From: Rusavskia elegans
Lineage: Eukaryota > Ascomycota > Lecanoromycetes > Teloschistales > Teloschistaceae
Assembly: GCA_011316305.1 (NCBI GenBank)
Contig: SAUG01000042.1
Location: 1 to 64,000 of the forward strand
Direction: 5' to 3'
DNA length: 64,000 nucleotides
Shown piece after piece: positions 43,385 to 54,782 of the stretch. Under the pieces are notes generated by a model. It did not search any database. It worked only from the letters and a program-made list of their open reading frames with translations, and was not told where the DNA came from. The stretch's first letter is position 1, and every line of letters starts with the position of its first letter. The position numbers and the translations under genes are program-made.

Positions 43385-45589
43385 GTCGGAAAGAAGCAAC
43401 CAGACCAAGCAGATGTCGTATACCCGTTCTGTAGCTGTTCGGAAAGATGCCAAGGAGAGCAACTTCAGGCTTGCGTTGATAGGGTAATACAAGGACAACA
43501 CTGGTGAAGAGTGAAAGCAGCCCAACCGGTGGGAAAACGAATGTATTATCAAAGCTGCTGTGCGGTGTCACCGAAAACCCCAGCGGCGATAGTGTTGGAA
43601 GTGTGCCGAACGGAGAAGGTACTATATACATCAAGGCAGACCGAGAGACCCTACCTCTACGCATGACTTGCCATATGCGACCCGTAGCTCGCCATGTTTC
43701 CAAAGTCCCATGGTTGTCTACAAGTGGGGAAGAAAATTCCCACGATGAGTTAGCCAGGATGGAGCGCCAAGAGACGACATCGATATGGGAGATCCGATAG
43801 TGTCAGACCCGGGGGACTTTGGCCGTACAAGATGCGGGACCGGTAATGTGAAGCCACAGCTGCAGGCGCCATGACAATCGCATGAATGTCAGAATGGCTA
43901 GTCAGAAAGCGGGAAAAGTCATGAAGGTTTCTCGGATGTTTTCAGGGGACGAGTGCCAAACACTGGACGTTGGCTGTGTCAGTTGCAGAGAAATGGTCTG
44001 GACGCTACCCCTTTGGCTAAGCGAAGTCTCAGTTTAACGCTCTCTTGCGCCGGCACCACACGAACCAAGGGTGAGCTTGAGCAGCGTTTGCCTCGTTGTA
44101 GACCAAGTCCCGAGTGCTCTCGCAAGTACCGGGAGAGTAGAGGCCAGAATGATCGATGTTTCTTAACGACGACACGACGTGTGCAGAGTAAACGAAACAA
44201 ATCTTGTAGTCAAGTCGGACTTGATACAGACCGTCGACGGTTGAAATGCGTCTAGTAGGTCGATCGACCTTGAGTGAGCGGTGATGGGTGATCACAAGCG
44301 AACAGAAAGAGCAACAGGACGAAAGGCGAGCTCCAGCGGTTGCCTCGTTTTGCGTCGCTCGAATTTGCTTGTGAAAACGGCAGGAAGGATGGGGTTTGTG
44401 TCACCTCTGTTTCATGCCAGCGGTTCGGCGTCAGCCAGGGAACGCATCGTCGTGGTTGATGCGAGGATCCAGGATCCAGGATTCAGGAACAATGTTCAAG
44501 CCGGTGGATCTGAAGTCAGTCGGTGTTGTCCTCGCTGGGTCTTTGCAAGGTCAAGTGTACGAGTGTCCACGGTCAACCATGGAGTGGTGAAGGTTTCGAC
44601 TCGTTCGGGATGGGACGAAAAGGCGGAAGGGGCTGAACTAGGGCTGGTCTCGGGCCAGGAGGTCTTCCTTGGGCCTTGGCCTCTCCAGCAAACCTTGGGA
44701 CAAAGCATGGGCCCGCAGTAGTGGAGCAGTGGCTGCAGGCGGCATGCATTCGTTGGCACGTCATCTGGTTGTATCGCCCAAGTCACCCAGACCTTCGACG
44801 GGGACCTCGAACGGGCAGTACCGGGCTCGAGACGACGAGCAGAGGGGCCGAGTCGGATCTGGCAGAGCACGTACATGCGCGATCGACATGCTCGAGGTCA
44901 TCATCGACGAGCAGAGCTGGTGGAGGGTTAGTCTGCTTGATGGTCGATCAGCCAGAGAACATACCGAGTACATAAGTTGCCCAGAAGATCCCTCCCCTTC
45001 GCCGCCAGGTAGCGAGCGTTCTGGGGAGCCATCGACTGTCGAACTTACCTCGTCACATTCGTCGCAGAGCAGAGGAGGATGACCGTTTGTCGACCCCGCA
45101 TTTCCTGACGCCAGTAGTCCGTCACACAGAAGCTGCAAATGCTCTTCTCGTTGGAACGCTCGGGACTCTTCAATGCGTATTCGCTACCTCGTGGCGGCCC
45201 ATCCTCTTCACCACCTCCCAGGTACCTCATACCGACCTCTGCGTCCTGCTTCTTCCAGACATGCAGCTGCCACCTCTGTTACGTGCTTCACACTCCCGCG
45301 TTGCTGCAACACGCCTCGACAGATCTCAAACCGGCTCACGCAGCCTCCGACTGGCCATGGCAAACTGATGGCGACAACTGACTGGCTTCGATGCTGATTC
45401 ACCCATTCAACACCTCACACGGCTTGATCCGTCGCCACTGGCCGGACTTCGATTCAACAGTCTACGATAGTCACAGCAAACGCGCATCCATGACGCTTGC
45501 AATCCTGTGTCTGCCTTGGGATTCATAGCACCAGCAATATGTCGTAAGCTGTCACATCTGTCGTCCCGTCGCTCCAGACCACATTTCAC
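43385..45589. other. 2.2-kb intergenic region between divergent Myb genes
   Basis: This is long for this genome arm and GC-moderate. Many overlapping ORFs on both strands (for example 44281-44721) lack domains and conserved splice partners. It probably holds both promoters and long leaders. A short intron-like 3' end (TTTCTAG near 45,665-45,671) just inside the next gene hints that its leader is spliced. Confidence 0.45.
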
Positions 45590-46504
45590 ATGGTCTTTCC
45601 ATCACTGCATCTGGGATCCTTCTCCGGACATGGCCATCAAGAATCTCACGCTGACCCGACCTTTATTTCTAGGCGCCCCCCACCTCATCCTCCGATCATC
45701 ACCTCAGCCTCTGAGTCCGCTGCGTTGGCCTATGTCCCGCCTTTTGGACGCCCGTCAGACGAATTTTTACTAGATCCTCAACCTCCGAGGCAGTCAGAAG
45801 AGGGGTCGCCAGCACGACTACAGCAGCAGCAGTCGAGCACATCGAATCCACGAAAACGAAGAGCGCCCGAATCACCATCCATGGCCGGAGTGCCACCCGG
45901 TCTCGATCCGGGTTACGGACCTTCCTCGGCTTATGCAGCTCAAGCCCAGCAAGGCGAGCTACAATCAGAAATATCCACACAACCGTCAGCTCCCAAGAAG
46001 AGTAGGACCAATACACCTTGGACGCCCGCAGAGGAACAGCGGCTGAAGACGATGCGTGACGCTGGGAATAGTTGGAGCGAGATAGCAAAAGTGAGGATCT
46101 GATTCGGACGCGTAGTCGTCCCGGACTGACGAGGATTCGGTGCAAGACATTCCCCAACCGAACAGAAGGGAGCGTGAAAAAGCACTGGTACAAGGTAGGC
46201 GACCGATGTCTATGTACGCCACTCAAACTCAAAATGCATCAGGATATGCACTATGCCGACTTCGCAGAGGATGAGGTAAGGCTCAGAGCAGGGTGCTGGA
46301 GCGAGCATCTGTGCTGACCCGGATGCAGAGCGCAGCCTTGCTGGCCGCTATCAAAGAGTACGAAGCAAGCAAATGGAAAGTCATTGGCGCCAAAGTGGGA
46401 AAGCCTGCCAAGGTGTGCAGTCAACCTCACGTCCATATCGCTCAAACTAAGACTTGCAGGCCTGTGAACAATATGCAAAAGAACATTTTGGCGGTCGCAT
46501 CTGA
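45590..46504 (+). CDS. Two-repeat Myb-like transcription factor
   Basis: Five exons are assembled: 45590-46090, 46147-46194, 46243-46275, 46329-46412 and 46460-46504, all phase 0, with introns of 56, 48, 53 and 47 nt. The product is about 236 residues. After a Pro/Ser/Gln-rich start (residues 1-140), residues from RTNTPWTPAEEQRLKTMRDA onward form a first SANT repeat: NSWSEIAK-TFPNRTEGSVKKHWYK. A short DMHYADFAEDE link leads to the second repeat, SAALLAAIKEYEASKWKVIG and AKVGKPAK-ACEQYAKEHFGG. Each junction restores this conserved fungal Myb sequence exactly, so the 3' model is strong. The start is less certain: the ATG at 45590 is open, but an intron acceptor near 45,671 could give another N-terminus. 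Confidence 0.85.
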
Positions 46505-48255
46505 GGGCCCTTTGCCTATTGCAGAATACCCTATGTACCTTACCTCGAGCTAAAGTGCCAGCCGGCAATCTGTGTCGGCTATCGGATCAATGCACTTCGC
46601 CGTGGATGTCGGAGGTTTTGGTCTGGCTCGTGCTGGCAGGTTGTCTCAGGTGGTTTCAGGTCTGCACAGTTTTCGGAAAGGACGGAGAGGATCGTCCCGC
46701 ACCCTGAAACCCGGTTCTGCTGTCGAGCCGCCTCCGCAGTTATTATGGGACGTATTCCTCCCTTTCGGGAAAGAGGGCAGGCGACACCTCGACCGATAGC
46801 CGGATCGATCTCGTCATCAGGGTCCCTGATTCTAATTTAATGACTTCAGAGTCTCGTGGGCCATACCCAGTTGAACCCCCGACTCATCCGTCAGCTTGAG
46901 TCAAAACAAAACGGATCCTTACAAAGCCTCACCACGTTGTACTTTGTAGATGTTGGGGTTCCCCCTTGTCAAATCATCACCACCCACAGCACAGCCATTA
47001 CGATCAAGGAAAGCCCCAGCGTTGATTCACTCAATTTCCATAACACTTCTCTGCTTCGATATTGCGTCGAAGAGCATTCGATCCCGATGCCTTCTTCGAA
47101 AGGAACGATTGTCACGGAGCAGTATCAATCAAGAAAAGTATCGTCTTTTGGATCCCCCGTCATGATCAAACCCAATCATCAGAGGACCTCGCGTCCACTT
47201 ACCTGGCCAGCGACTTCGATAAGGCCTTCCCTGGATGTCATTGGAGCATGTGTTCAACATTACTTATCTTATTTCCTGTAGCATTCTCAGACAGATATTG
47301 CGTCCTGCTTCGCTTATAGTTACGTCATCATTCACAACTCCGCTGTTCACTCGAAATTGCTCCCTTTGTCCCACACTATATGGCTAGCCTCATCCCTGCA
47401 GTCCGCTTCTCACCTGGTCTTTTGCATAGCCCGATTGGCCCTTTACTTTGAATGGCTTTCTAATGCTCTCGAATCCCTGCAATCACCATTCCAAAAAATG
47501 CCCTTACTCTTACAGGATCCCTATCCATGCTCATTCTCCTTACTTCTTTTTTTCCTCCAACTGTCCATCCTTTCACCTCTCACCTTTACATCTTCATAGT
47601 CCTCCTTCGAAGGGCAATCAAATTGTAGCACATCCACTCAACACAGCCACTAGCACTATCCCTATATTTATCTCCTGATGTGGGAATTCCCCCTTTTCTT
47701 AATTCAAAAAGCCACGCCTCATCTACTCATCGACGGTACTCAGCGTCAGTATGTACAGCACGACCCAAGTCTGCGACTTCCGAAGACGGGCACTGATGAT
47801 TGCATATTTAATCTGGCCTGGCTGGCTCTGACAGGATGATGGATCGATGTTGTCCTTTGAGTAAGCAATAATGGAGCTTGAGCTTGAGTGGAGATGTCGA
47901 GCATTCATAACGCTTGAGAAAGACTTGGCACGAGTCGGATCGGCTAGGACATATCAGGCAAGCGTATCTCCAGTAGCGTGAATCGTGAGAATGGCTCCCT
48001 TTCCATCTTCATAGAAGTTACCCTCAAGGAAAGACATTTATATGACTGTCCGGTGGGATAGCTAAGTCTCACAAAAATTATCTCAACCCAACATCTCACA
48101 TTAGGTGGCAGTTTGCATATTGCACCAGACATGCACGTGATGCGTTCTCATGTTCATCGGAAGAGCTCACTGAATTGGATAGTCATATCGGATTCTAGCC
48201 ACAAATGGACCTCTGGCTGGGTATGATTCTTGGAAATCTTGACGGGTTCTGCTAT
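46505..48255. other. Intergenic, no gene supported
   Basis: The ORFs (for example plus 46856-47281 and 47357-47599) have no domain, poor start contexts and T/C-rich composition consistent with UTR or spacer. Nothing else is seen. Confidence 0.5.
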
Positions 48256-49260
48256 TTATCTCAATCTCGACCTGTCTTTTCTCTCCAGCCTTCCGCCGGA
48301 TAAGCTTCTCAGATCCTCGACAATCTTATTCGCCCTCTGAACTACCATCTCCATCAGGCTCCCCTGCCGATTCGCACTTCTCACAGTCTCGGCGGCCGTC
48401 TTGGAGCGGCCAGTCTCTACAGCCCAGACCCATGCTGTGTAGGCGGCGCACTGATACGGGTTCGTCCAGCTCTTTGAAGTCAATCTTGGTGCTCACATAA
48501 TGTGTCGGCTTCGTTAACGGCGGATTCCGCCACCCGTCTTTATTCCATTTGCTTTCGAGCGCTCCGCCAGACGGTATCGAAGTTGCCAAACATACGCTGC
48601 GAGTTGATAGCGAATCCCTGCAGACGGCATCCACACGTGGCACAGCAGCAACACTCCAGGTTCACGGTCAGGGAGTCGAGATGCAGAGAGGCAATAAACG
48701 GCATGCGGCCAATCCATACGTCCTGAAGGTCTACGAGAGCCTCGCTGTGGTATCTCATGATTTGCTCCATCTCAACATCGTAATCCTCCCAGCCGTAAGG
48801 TGCTTTGGCCGGGAGGCAACACATTGCTCCTAACCGTTTTTTCGAAAAGTCAAATCACCAAAGTGAAAGGCGACTTCAACATGCCGGAATTCATCCCAAT
48901 GAGCCGTCCACAAAGCTTCCGGCCAGTCTTTCTGGCTTGCCACCGGTAATTCCTTCTGCCCGCTTAGATGCCAGACATTCTTGCCGAAGATGATATTCGC
49001 TGCCTCGGTGCGGATCTGCTTATTGGTACCCAGCAAGCCAGCGGCGATCTTCTCATCAGCAGCCCAATTGCGGTAAGCAACTGCTCCTTGGACTTCCTCG
49101 TAATAGGTCGGATGTGGATAGATGGTCTTGGAGGTGAGCATGCTGAGATTTTAGATTTTCACGCGGAGCTCGAAAGCTAGGTCTGTGAAGGCAAGTCAGT
49201 TACTGGGGCATGCACGATCGTCGCAAAGGTACTTACGCTTGGGTTCTGTGACTCTGAATA
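48256..49260 (-). pseudogene. 2EXR/F-box-like gene, apparently decayed
   Basis: An upstream exon end (donor GTAAGT near 49,230-49,237) splices to an acceptor CACAG near 49,187 and gives LAFELRVKI followed by an in-frame TAA, then LTSKTIYPHPTYYEE. The body has the usual fungal signature LLGTNKQIRTEAANIIFGKN followed by HVEVAFHFGDL. At about 48,830 the frame hits a stop after FRKNG next to an A6 run, and coding resumes in another frame (DVEMEQIMRYHSEALVDLQD), with a further shift before the last segment (YTAWVWAVETGRSKTAAETV, 48,256-48,483). The premature stop plus two frame changes without plausible introns indicate a pseudogene, though sequencing indels cannot be excluded. Family members are fungal proteins of unknown role. 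Confidence 0.55.
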
Positions 49261-49730
49261 GGTTCTGTAGATCTCGTTTCTAGAAGCGAGTCGCTGTTTC
49301 CTACATTAGCCGCTGTGAAACCTTGGTAATCTGTACAAAAGTAGCCTTAACGCTCTTATCGGTCAATAGGGTATGAAAGGCACCACTCGTTTGGAGTCAA
49401 GCATCCGAAGCTGAAAGAAAGACGATGTCCAGCTCAAGGCGTGCTCATCGAGTGTGGGAAGACAAGCGAGATTAGGCAGCAAGCTGCCCGTAACATTGTT
49501 CATTCATCAACTGTGTGGAGTGAAAGCGTAGGCAACAATGTAATTGTGCACGCTACCTTACGTGTAGGAGAGAAGAAAGGAGAAAAGCAAGGAGCCTTCG
49601 ATAAAGCCTGCTCGTCTACTCATTGAGATATGGGGTGGAATACGTGATTCTTCGAATTTGAGTCATCACGAAGGGTGCCATCAACTTCATCCAAGCCTCG
49701 ATACCAGCTGTAGGTCTTGCTGTTTGGCTG
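49261..49730. other. Intergenic
   Basis: No gene is supported. The plus ORF at 49441-49626 lacks features. This is the upstream region of the decayed 2EXR-like gene. Confidence 0.45.
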
Positions 49731-50006
49731 TCACGGAATCGTAGAGCGTAAATGAAGTTCGAGTAGAATGTTGAATGACGTTTTTGGGATTCCATTGATG
49801 GTCTGAATGATCTCGGACGGAAAGAATCCCCTTAGCTGCTGTTCACGACGGGCAGCAGCCTTGTCAAAGTTTATATCTTCTCGTCCGTTGATCTTTCGCG
49901 GCACTTTTGTTGACGTGAGAGGGGCTGTTCCGAGGTAGTCACGATGAATAATGAACGAATTAGTGATGTTCAGGTCATGTGATATTGCCATATCAACATC
50001 TCGCAC
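49731..50006 (-). CDS. Short hypothetical protein, unrecognised
   Basis: A 91-residue open frame with protein-like composition includes NITNSFIIHRDYLGTA, KVPRKINGREDINFDKAAAR and EIIQTINGIPKTSFNILLEL. It has no signal peptide or membrane segment and is basic in the middle. It could be a small gene or the last exon of a longer one, since no upstream exon could be joined. The start at 50006 is the first ATG, about 140 bp from the divergent gene at 50147. No family is recognised. Confidence 0.35.
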   Translation of the reverse strand: MRDVDMAISHDLNITNSFIIHRDYLGTAPLTSTKVPRKINGREDINFDKAAARREQQLRGFFPSEIIQTINGIPKTSFNILLELHLRSTIP

Positions 50007-50146
50007 AACCCTTCGCCATCCTCAGCTAGGCACGAAATCTCGGACTCTATTACCGCCATCACCTACGACAGCCACAGCAAGACAGAATCCTTCCCGTCTT
50101 GCTACTCACAACACGATCCCTTTATCTGCTCGATTGACAATACAAC

Positions 50147-50704
50147 ATGGGCACCAACGAAGCCAAACCGGAGGTCTGGGTCAAGGTCTTGAAAACCGAA
50201 GATAATGAACTTGTAAGCTGGCCCCGTAGGTGTCTGCCTACCCTGTATACAATCTGTATACAGTTGTACTGATTTGATCTCAGCAAGTGACATCGCCGCT
50301 CTTTCGCTACGCAGAGCCCGGCCCTCTGCCAGGAGGCCGCTGTTGTTCTAACGGTTCGTGGCAGAGGAGCCAACTATACAATCGTCGAAAACGATTATGT
50401 GCTTAAGCTTTTTCGGAACTTCCTTAAGGAGCGGCAAGAGTGTTTCGTTCGCGAAGCTGGGGTTTTGACTCCAGATCCAATGGTTCCTCAAATGAAAGAA
50501 GCTTTCCAGACTCTGCAGGAGAAAACCGAGAGGGTGCGGTACGAGCACAGTTGCGTTGCAAAAATACATCTTGCGACCAGGCACATCACCGGGATATGGG
50601 AGGACGGGACACCCATATCGCCCGAAACCGCGCGCCAAGAAATTGCACTGCATCTGGGACGCGGATTGACATGGAAACTCAGTGGAGATTCGCAGCGCCC
50701 CTGA
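50147..50704 (+). CDS. Hypothetical protein, two exons
   Basis: Exon 50147-50212 (22 codons, MGTNEAKPEVWVKVLKTEDN) and exon 50315-50704 are joined by a 102-nt intron (GTAAGC donor, CTACGCAG acceptor, phase 0), giving 151 residues. The second exon reads SPALCQEAAVVLTVRGRG, YTIVENDYVLKLFRNFLKER, then VPQMKEAFQTLQEKTERVRY and a HITGIWEDGTPISPETAR stretch. It is mixed alpha/beta in character, cytosolic, and has no membrane segment. Another acceptor (GATCTCAG) would bring a stop into frame, so the chosen one is preferred. I do not recognise the family. Confidence 0.5.
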
Positions 50705-52099
50705 TCGCGGGAGTCGTTGCATGGGCTTGCTTTTGGTAAGAACAATGTGGTACAGCTCGCAGGACCCTGCTGATTCCAAGTAAAGACTGAGGATCCGAAG
50801 TAGTTTTCCAATGGGATTGCTATCCGCAATAGAGTGATCCTATCGTGCATCGGCTCGAGTCTCGGAAAAAACAACAGCGTTCCGATCATGTCTGCCTCAG
50901 CTGGATACAGCAGATGACGGCTTTACTGTTCGAGCCCCCAGGATATCAAGGCCTGACATGAATCGGATCACCTTGATCATATCAGGGCAGGCGGGTTGTA
51001 TGTAGCTCAAGTCTATATCATCAGACGAACCTTCTCAATATCTCTTTTGCAATCATGCTGTTGTATGTGTGTTCACCATGAGCCCGTACGTACAACTCCC
51101 ATTGCTGATGTATGTATTTTGCCTATGCCTGGCCATCGAGATGTGTGCGCCCGCGCACAGGGTTGCTTCTGGATTTCGTAATGTTTATCTCGTGATAGGG
51201 TATTTAGTGTAGTACTAGGTACTACATCGGTGTTGTGGGACTGCCAATTCGGAGTAAGCGCAGCAAATGTTCTTCGGAAGAAGGTGAGCCTTGGCTGGAG
51301 GGCCGTAAACATCCAAGGATAGTGACAGTGGACGAACAAAGGGAAATGGAAGGAAGCATCTGGTAGTCGCCCAGCCTTGAAGGTTGTGAAGGAGATGGTT
51401 GTAGCAATGAAGACGTGTCACCCGCTGCGATGCTGTCCTCCGTATATGGTACCTTTGTCCAAGCATCATGGTGGAGCTCAGGTAAGCCTTGAAGAATTTC
51501 TGGAAGCGGTCGTGGGGTTGAGTCGATATCCTAGATCTTTGTAGTATATTCATCTTGCGCCCAATAAACTTTTATATCTGATCGCTCGAGACACTGTCCT
51601 CAGCCAGGAGTGGAGTGTTTGGAGAATAGACCTAGATTATCCTTGATGAACCTCTTGTTGCTCCTCTTGTTGATCGTTCACGGGGGACAGATGCTTGTCA
51701 AGACAGAGCAGAAGCTGGCGGTTTGAATGTGCTGACATGAAGGCTGACAGCATTGCTTAGGCTGCTACTGAGGCTCGCCGTAGAGTTACATTCCGTTCTA
51801 TAACCCCTGCTCGCGGTGAGCAGAATTGTTCGGACACCTCGACTTGGCGCTGCAAGCTGTCTACAATCCTGGCCAGGGCAAGGACTCGAGTACTTTTTCA
51901 AACATCAAGTTATCACCGACCCGCTCCCACGACACATAGCTGGGCCTTTTACATTGACCATCGATCCTATGGCGTATCATCAGGACGCTTGCCTTCATAT
52001 GACCGACATGATTGTAATGACACGGGGGCTTATTCTAACTATGGGCTAGAATGGTCATGCATCCGGCAATTTTCACTCCATATACGCCACAGCTGATTT
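50705..52099. other. Intergenic, contains one copy of a dispersed repeat
   Basis: No gene is supported among overlapping short ORFs. The repeat at 51,810-51,849 is listed separately. The stretch is the 3' flank of the coiled-coil gene. Confidence 0.5.
51810..51849 (+). repeat. 40-bp dispersed repeat, copy 1 (left of the gene pair)
   Basis: CTCGCG...GCAGAATTGTTCGGACAC and following bases match 58161-58200 in the same orientation. The last 30 bases are 26 of 30 identical, with all four differences transitions. In addition CGCGGTGAGCAGAA (51812-51825) is exactly the reverse complement of 58372-58385. The two sites bracket the coiled-coil/kinase pair. Confidence 0.7.
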
Positions 52100-54377
52100 T
52101 CATGTATAGCCAGGACGAAATCTCTCAGGCGGCTTTGATCTCCGGGTGCTCCTCCGCAAAGATGCCTCAGCAGACTGCTGCATTGCTTTTTCGCCCGTTG
52201 ATAGAGTTGATAACCTGCCCAGGTTATTTTCTCTTGTTTGCCGGGGTGCGCCGGCTGTTGGCGAAGATTTGGTGCTACCCCTATGCACTCCACTTAGCCG
52301 TTTTCCGCCGGGCTTGCAAACTCTTGACGAATAGATCGAGCGGAGAGGGGCGGGCATCGCGTCTTTGATCTTAGACGCCTGCTTGCTTTTTGATTGAGGA
52401 ACGGTGGAATCGATAGTCATCTTTTCCGCTACCGGTGGTGAATCGCATACAACGTTCAACTTTCGGCGAAAGCTCCGTCTCTTGCTGGACGCCTTGGAGA
52501 TTTTCGGTGGATCAACCGGGCTGAGGATTGACCTCGCCGCCGACTGCTTTCGTTTGCGACCATTCACTTTCGAGGGTTTGTTAAGCTTTGATGCTTTAAC
52601 TGTAGAGTGATTTCGGAGCACTCTGGAACTGACTTCTTTTGACTGACCTTGAACGCCCTCTTTCTCGACATTGGCACGGCCGCCAGCGATCTCTTGACGC
52701 TGCTGTTCGACCCATTCCAACAGAACTTCATGCCGCTTGACCTTCCTCCTTCTAAGCGGTATCGAACTTAGCGCACTTATTACTGCCCCTTTGAGTCGGA
52801 TCTTCTCTAACGGCTCTTTCGCCTCCTCAATCTGGGTTTGTGCGGATCGGATTTCTCCCTGAGCCATCTTGATCAAGGCTGCTCTCTCGACAGTTTCTCC
52901 AAGATTGTCCAATCGCGCAGCGTCGTATCCTTCTTCTGCGAACTCCACCTCTTCTTCTGCCCTGAAATGTGCCATGCGTGCTTCATGGTCTTTCTTCTCG
53001 AGTTCTGCAAGCTTCTTCATCCGGTCCTGGTGCTCCGTGGATTCGCATTCAAGCCTGACTAATCGCTTTCCTTCTTCAGAAAATTCGTCCCACTCAATCT
53101 GTCTCCCGTGAAACCATCTTTTATGCGGCTCCAACTCGCGCTCGGCGTCCTCGGCTAAACGCTGTAATTCGTCCATTCGGATCTGCGCAGATTCGACCTC
53201 CTTGAGGAAAAATCTCACCCAGGTAGCTCTTTCGACGCTTTCTCCTAGATCATCCGACTTAGCAGCCTTCAACCTTTTTTCTGCCAACCTCAATTTTCGC
53301 TCCGCCAATTTCACCTTTTTCTCCGCTCCGGCCTCCTCGCTACTGCTTTCGAGAATCAAACTGTAGTAACTGGCAAATTCAAGTTCCTGGACCCCTTCGA
53401 ATGCCGAAATCCCTGCCTCCGCTAACGCCTTCCGACGGGACGCCAGTTGTTCTTGAGCTTCCTTGAATTTTTTCTGCAAACCCTCGTAGGTCCGAAGTTC
53501 ATAGTCCTGGTATTCTATCCAATCGTCTAGCTTGCTTTGTTTGTCCTGTTCCTCAAGCAATTGTATATCGCCGTCCAGTCCATGTCTCCGCCGCCGTTCA
53601 AGGACTTGCTGCTGGAACTCGGAAAACCTGTTGTGGAATACAAAGTAGCGTCGATTTCGCTGCTGGAATTGGCGGAATAATTTCCAGCGTTCAAGCTGGA
53701 GGAAGAATATCCATCGTTCTGTGGTTTCCCCAACACCGGATTCCCCTTGCCAATATTCAAAAATTTCCTTGTATTGCCCGGGATGCTTGAAGATGTCGAG
53801 CCCAAGCTCGATCGAGTAGCACGGCCGACCATTATCACGAACGAGCTCTTCGTGGGCCTCCCTCTCGACTTTTAAATCCTCTGCAACTTTTTCGGGATCA
53901 TCAGGATTGTACGGGGACGCAATCGGGGTACACCAGCTACGTGAGCGGGAACGTTCGATTCGGCTATGTTTTTATGAACGGTCAGCGCATATAGAGTGAT
54001 TGCTGCGAGCAAAATAAATCTTACTTCAGTCTATCCTCCAGTTCACTTGCGTCCACAGCTTTAGACTGGGGTACCTCGTCTCTCTGGCGCACCAGATCCC
54101 TTGCACTGTTAGCAAGACCAAGCTGTGCGGATATGATTTCAGGGAGATCTATACCGAAGCTTCGCGATGCATTGTTCCCGCTGCTCCGACGTTAATTCGA
54201 GCCAGCCTTTGATTTTCACGTCCACGAAGCTTTCCAAAAGAAACAACATCAGCACAGTCATCCAGAGCCGTGGACTCAGATTCGCCCACACCATAGTGTC
54301 ACTTACTTTGGTCCTTGGATATCTTTGACTGTGAAGTTCAGCACTTGCTCGACGGAATACTTTCTAGGTCGAGGCAT
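52100..54377 (-). CDS. Coiled-coil protein with basic C-terminal tail, divergent partner of the FHA kinase
   Basis: Four exons are assembled: 54307-54377, 54155-54229, 54025-54105 and 52100-53963 (introns of 77, 49 and 61 nt; donors GTAAGT, GTATAG, GTAAGA), giving 696 residues in one continuous frame. The N-terminus reads MPRPRKYSVEQVLNFTVKDI, then GWLELTSEQREQCIAKLR. Next is a Trp/Arg/Phe-rich block, LGLDIFKHPGQYKEIFEYWQ followed by FRQFQQRNRRYFVFHNRF and QQQVLERRRRHG. Residues about 210-480 form long heptad coiled coils with two repeated modules containing DNLGETVERA/DDLGESVERA. The tail is basic and Ser/Lys/Arg-rich (KVNGRKRKQSA, SKRRSFRRKLNV), suggesting nuclear location or nucleic-acid binding. 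I know no function for this type. It shares a 405-bp promoter with the kinase. Confidence 0.8.
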
Positions 54378-54782
54378 GGTGTCGAGGAGAGATGGAGGGA
54401 ATAGAAGAACAGTACGCCGAGTAAGACTTGATCCAGCCCCCTCGCTCTCTTGTGTCAGGTTGATCAGATCACCGGACGCTAGCCGGATAGGCATGCAATC
54501 CGCGTAACTTGTCTAACCCGCTTTGGAAGGTAGCGTCATCCGAGACAACTCGCTCTCTTAGACGGAAGCTTGGGTAGCCATACGTAAGCACTGCAGCAGT
54601 GAAGGAAGTCCCCGATTGGCCAAAAAGGGTGAGCTGGGATCTTCAGCGCTTCGGGACGACCAATCGAACGCTGTAGAGCTCAGCCTACCCCTCATTTTCG
54701 AAAAGATAAAGTAGAGCCACGGTAGCCAGTAGTTGCAGCGAGGAAAGATGGCCGGCAACATATATCTGCCCCCACGATCCAA
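54378..54782. promoter_or_regulatory. Shared bidirectional promoter of the coiled-coil/kinase pair
   Basis: Only 405 bp separate the two start codons. It lacks an obvious TATA box on either side. A minus-strand ORF overlapping it (54,558-54,917) is not supported. The short spacing predicts coordinated expression. Confidence 0.5.

Noticed and set aside
44281..44721. Plus-strand ORF of 146 codons between the Myb genes
   Set aside because: Several overlapping ORFs of similar length lie on both strands of this GC-moderate spacer; none shows a family motif or coding-like splice structure.
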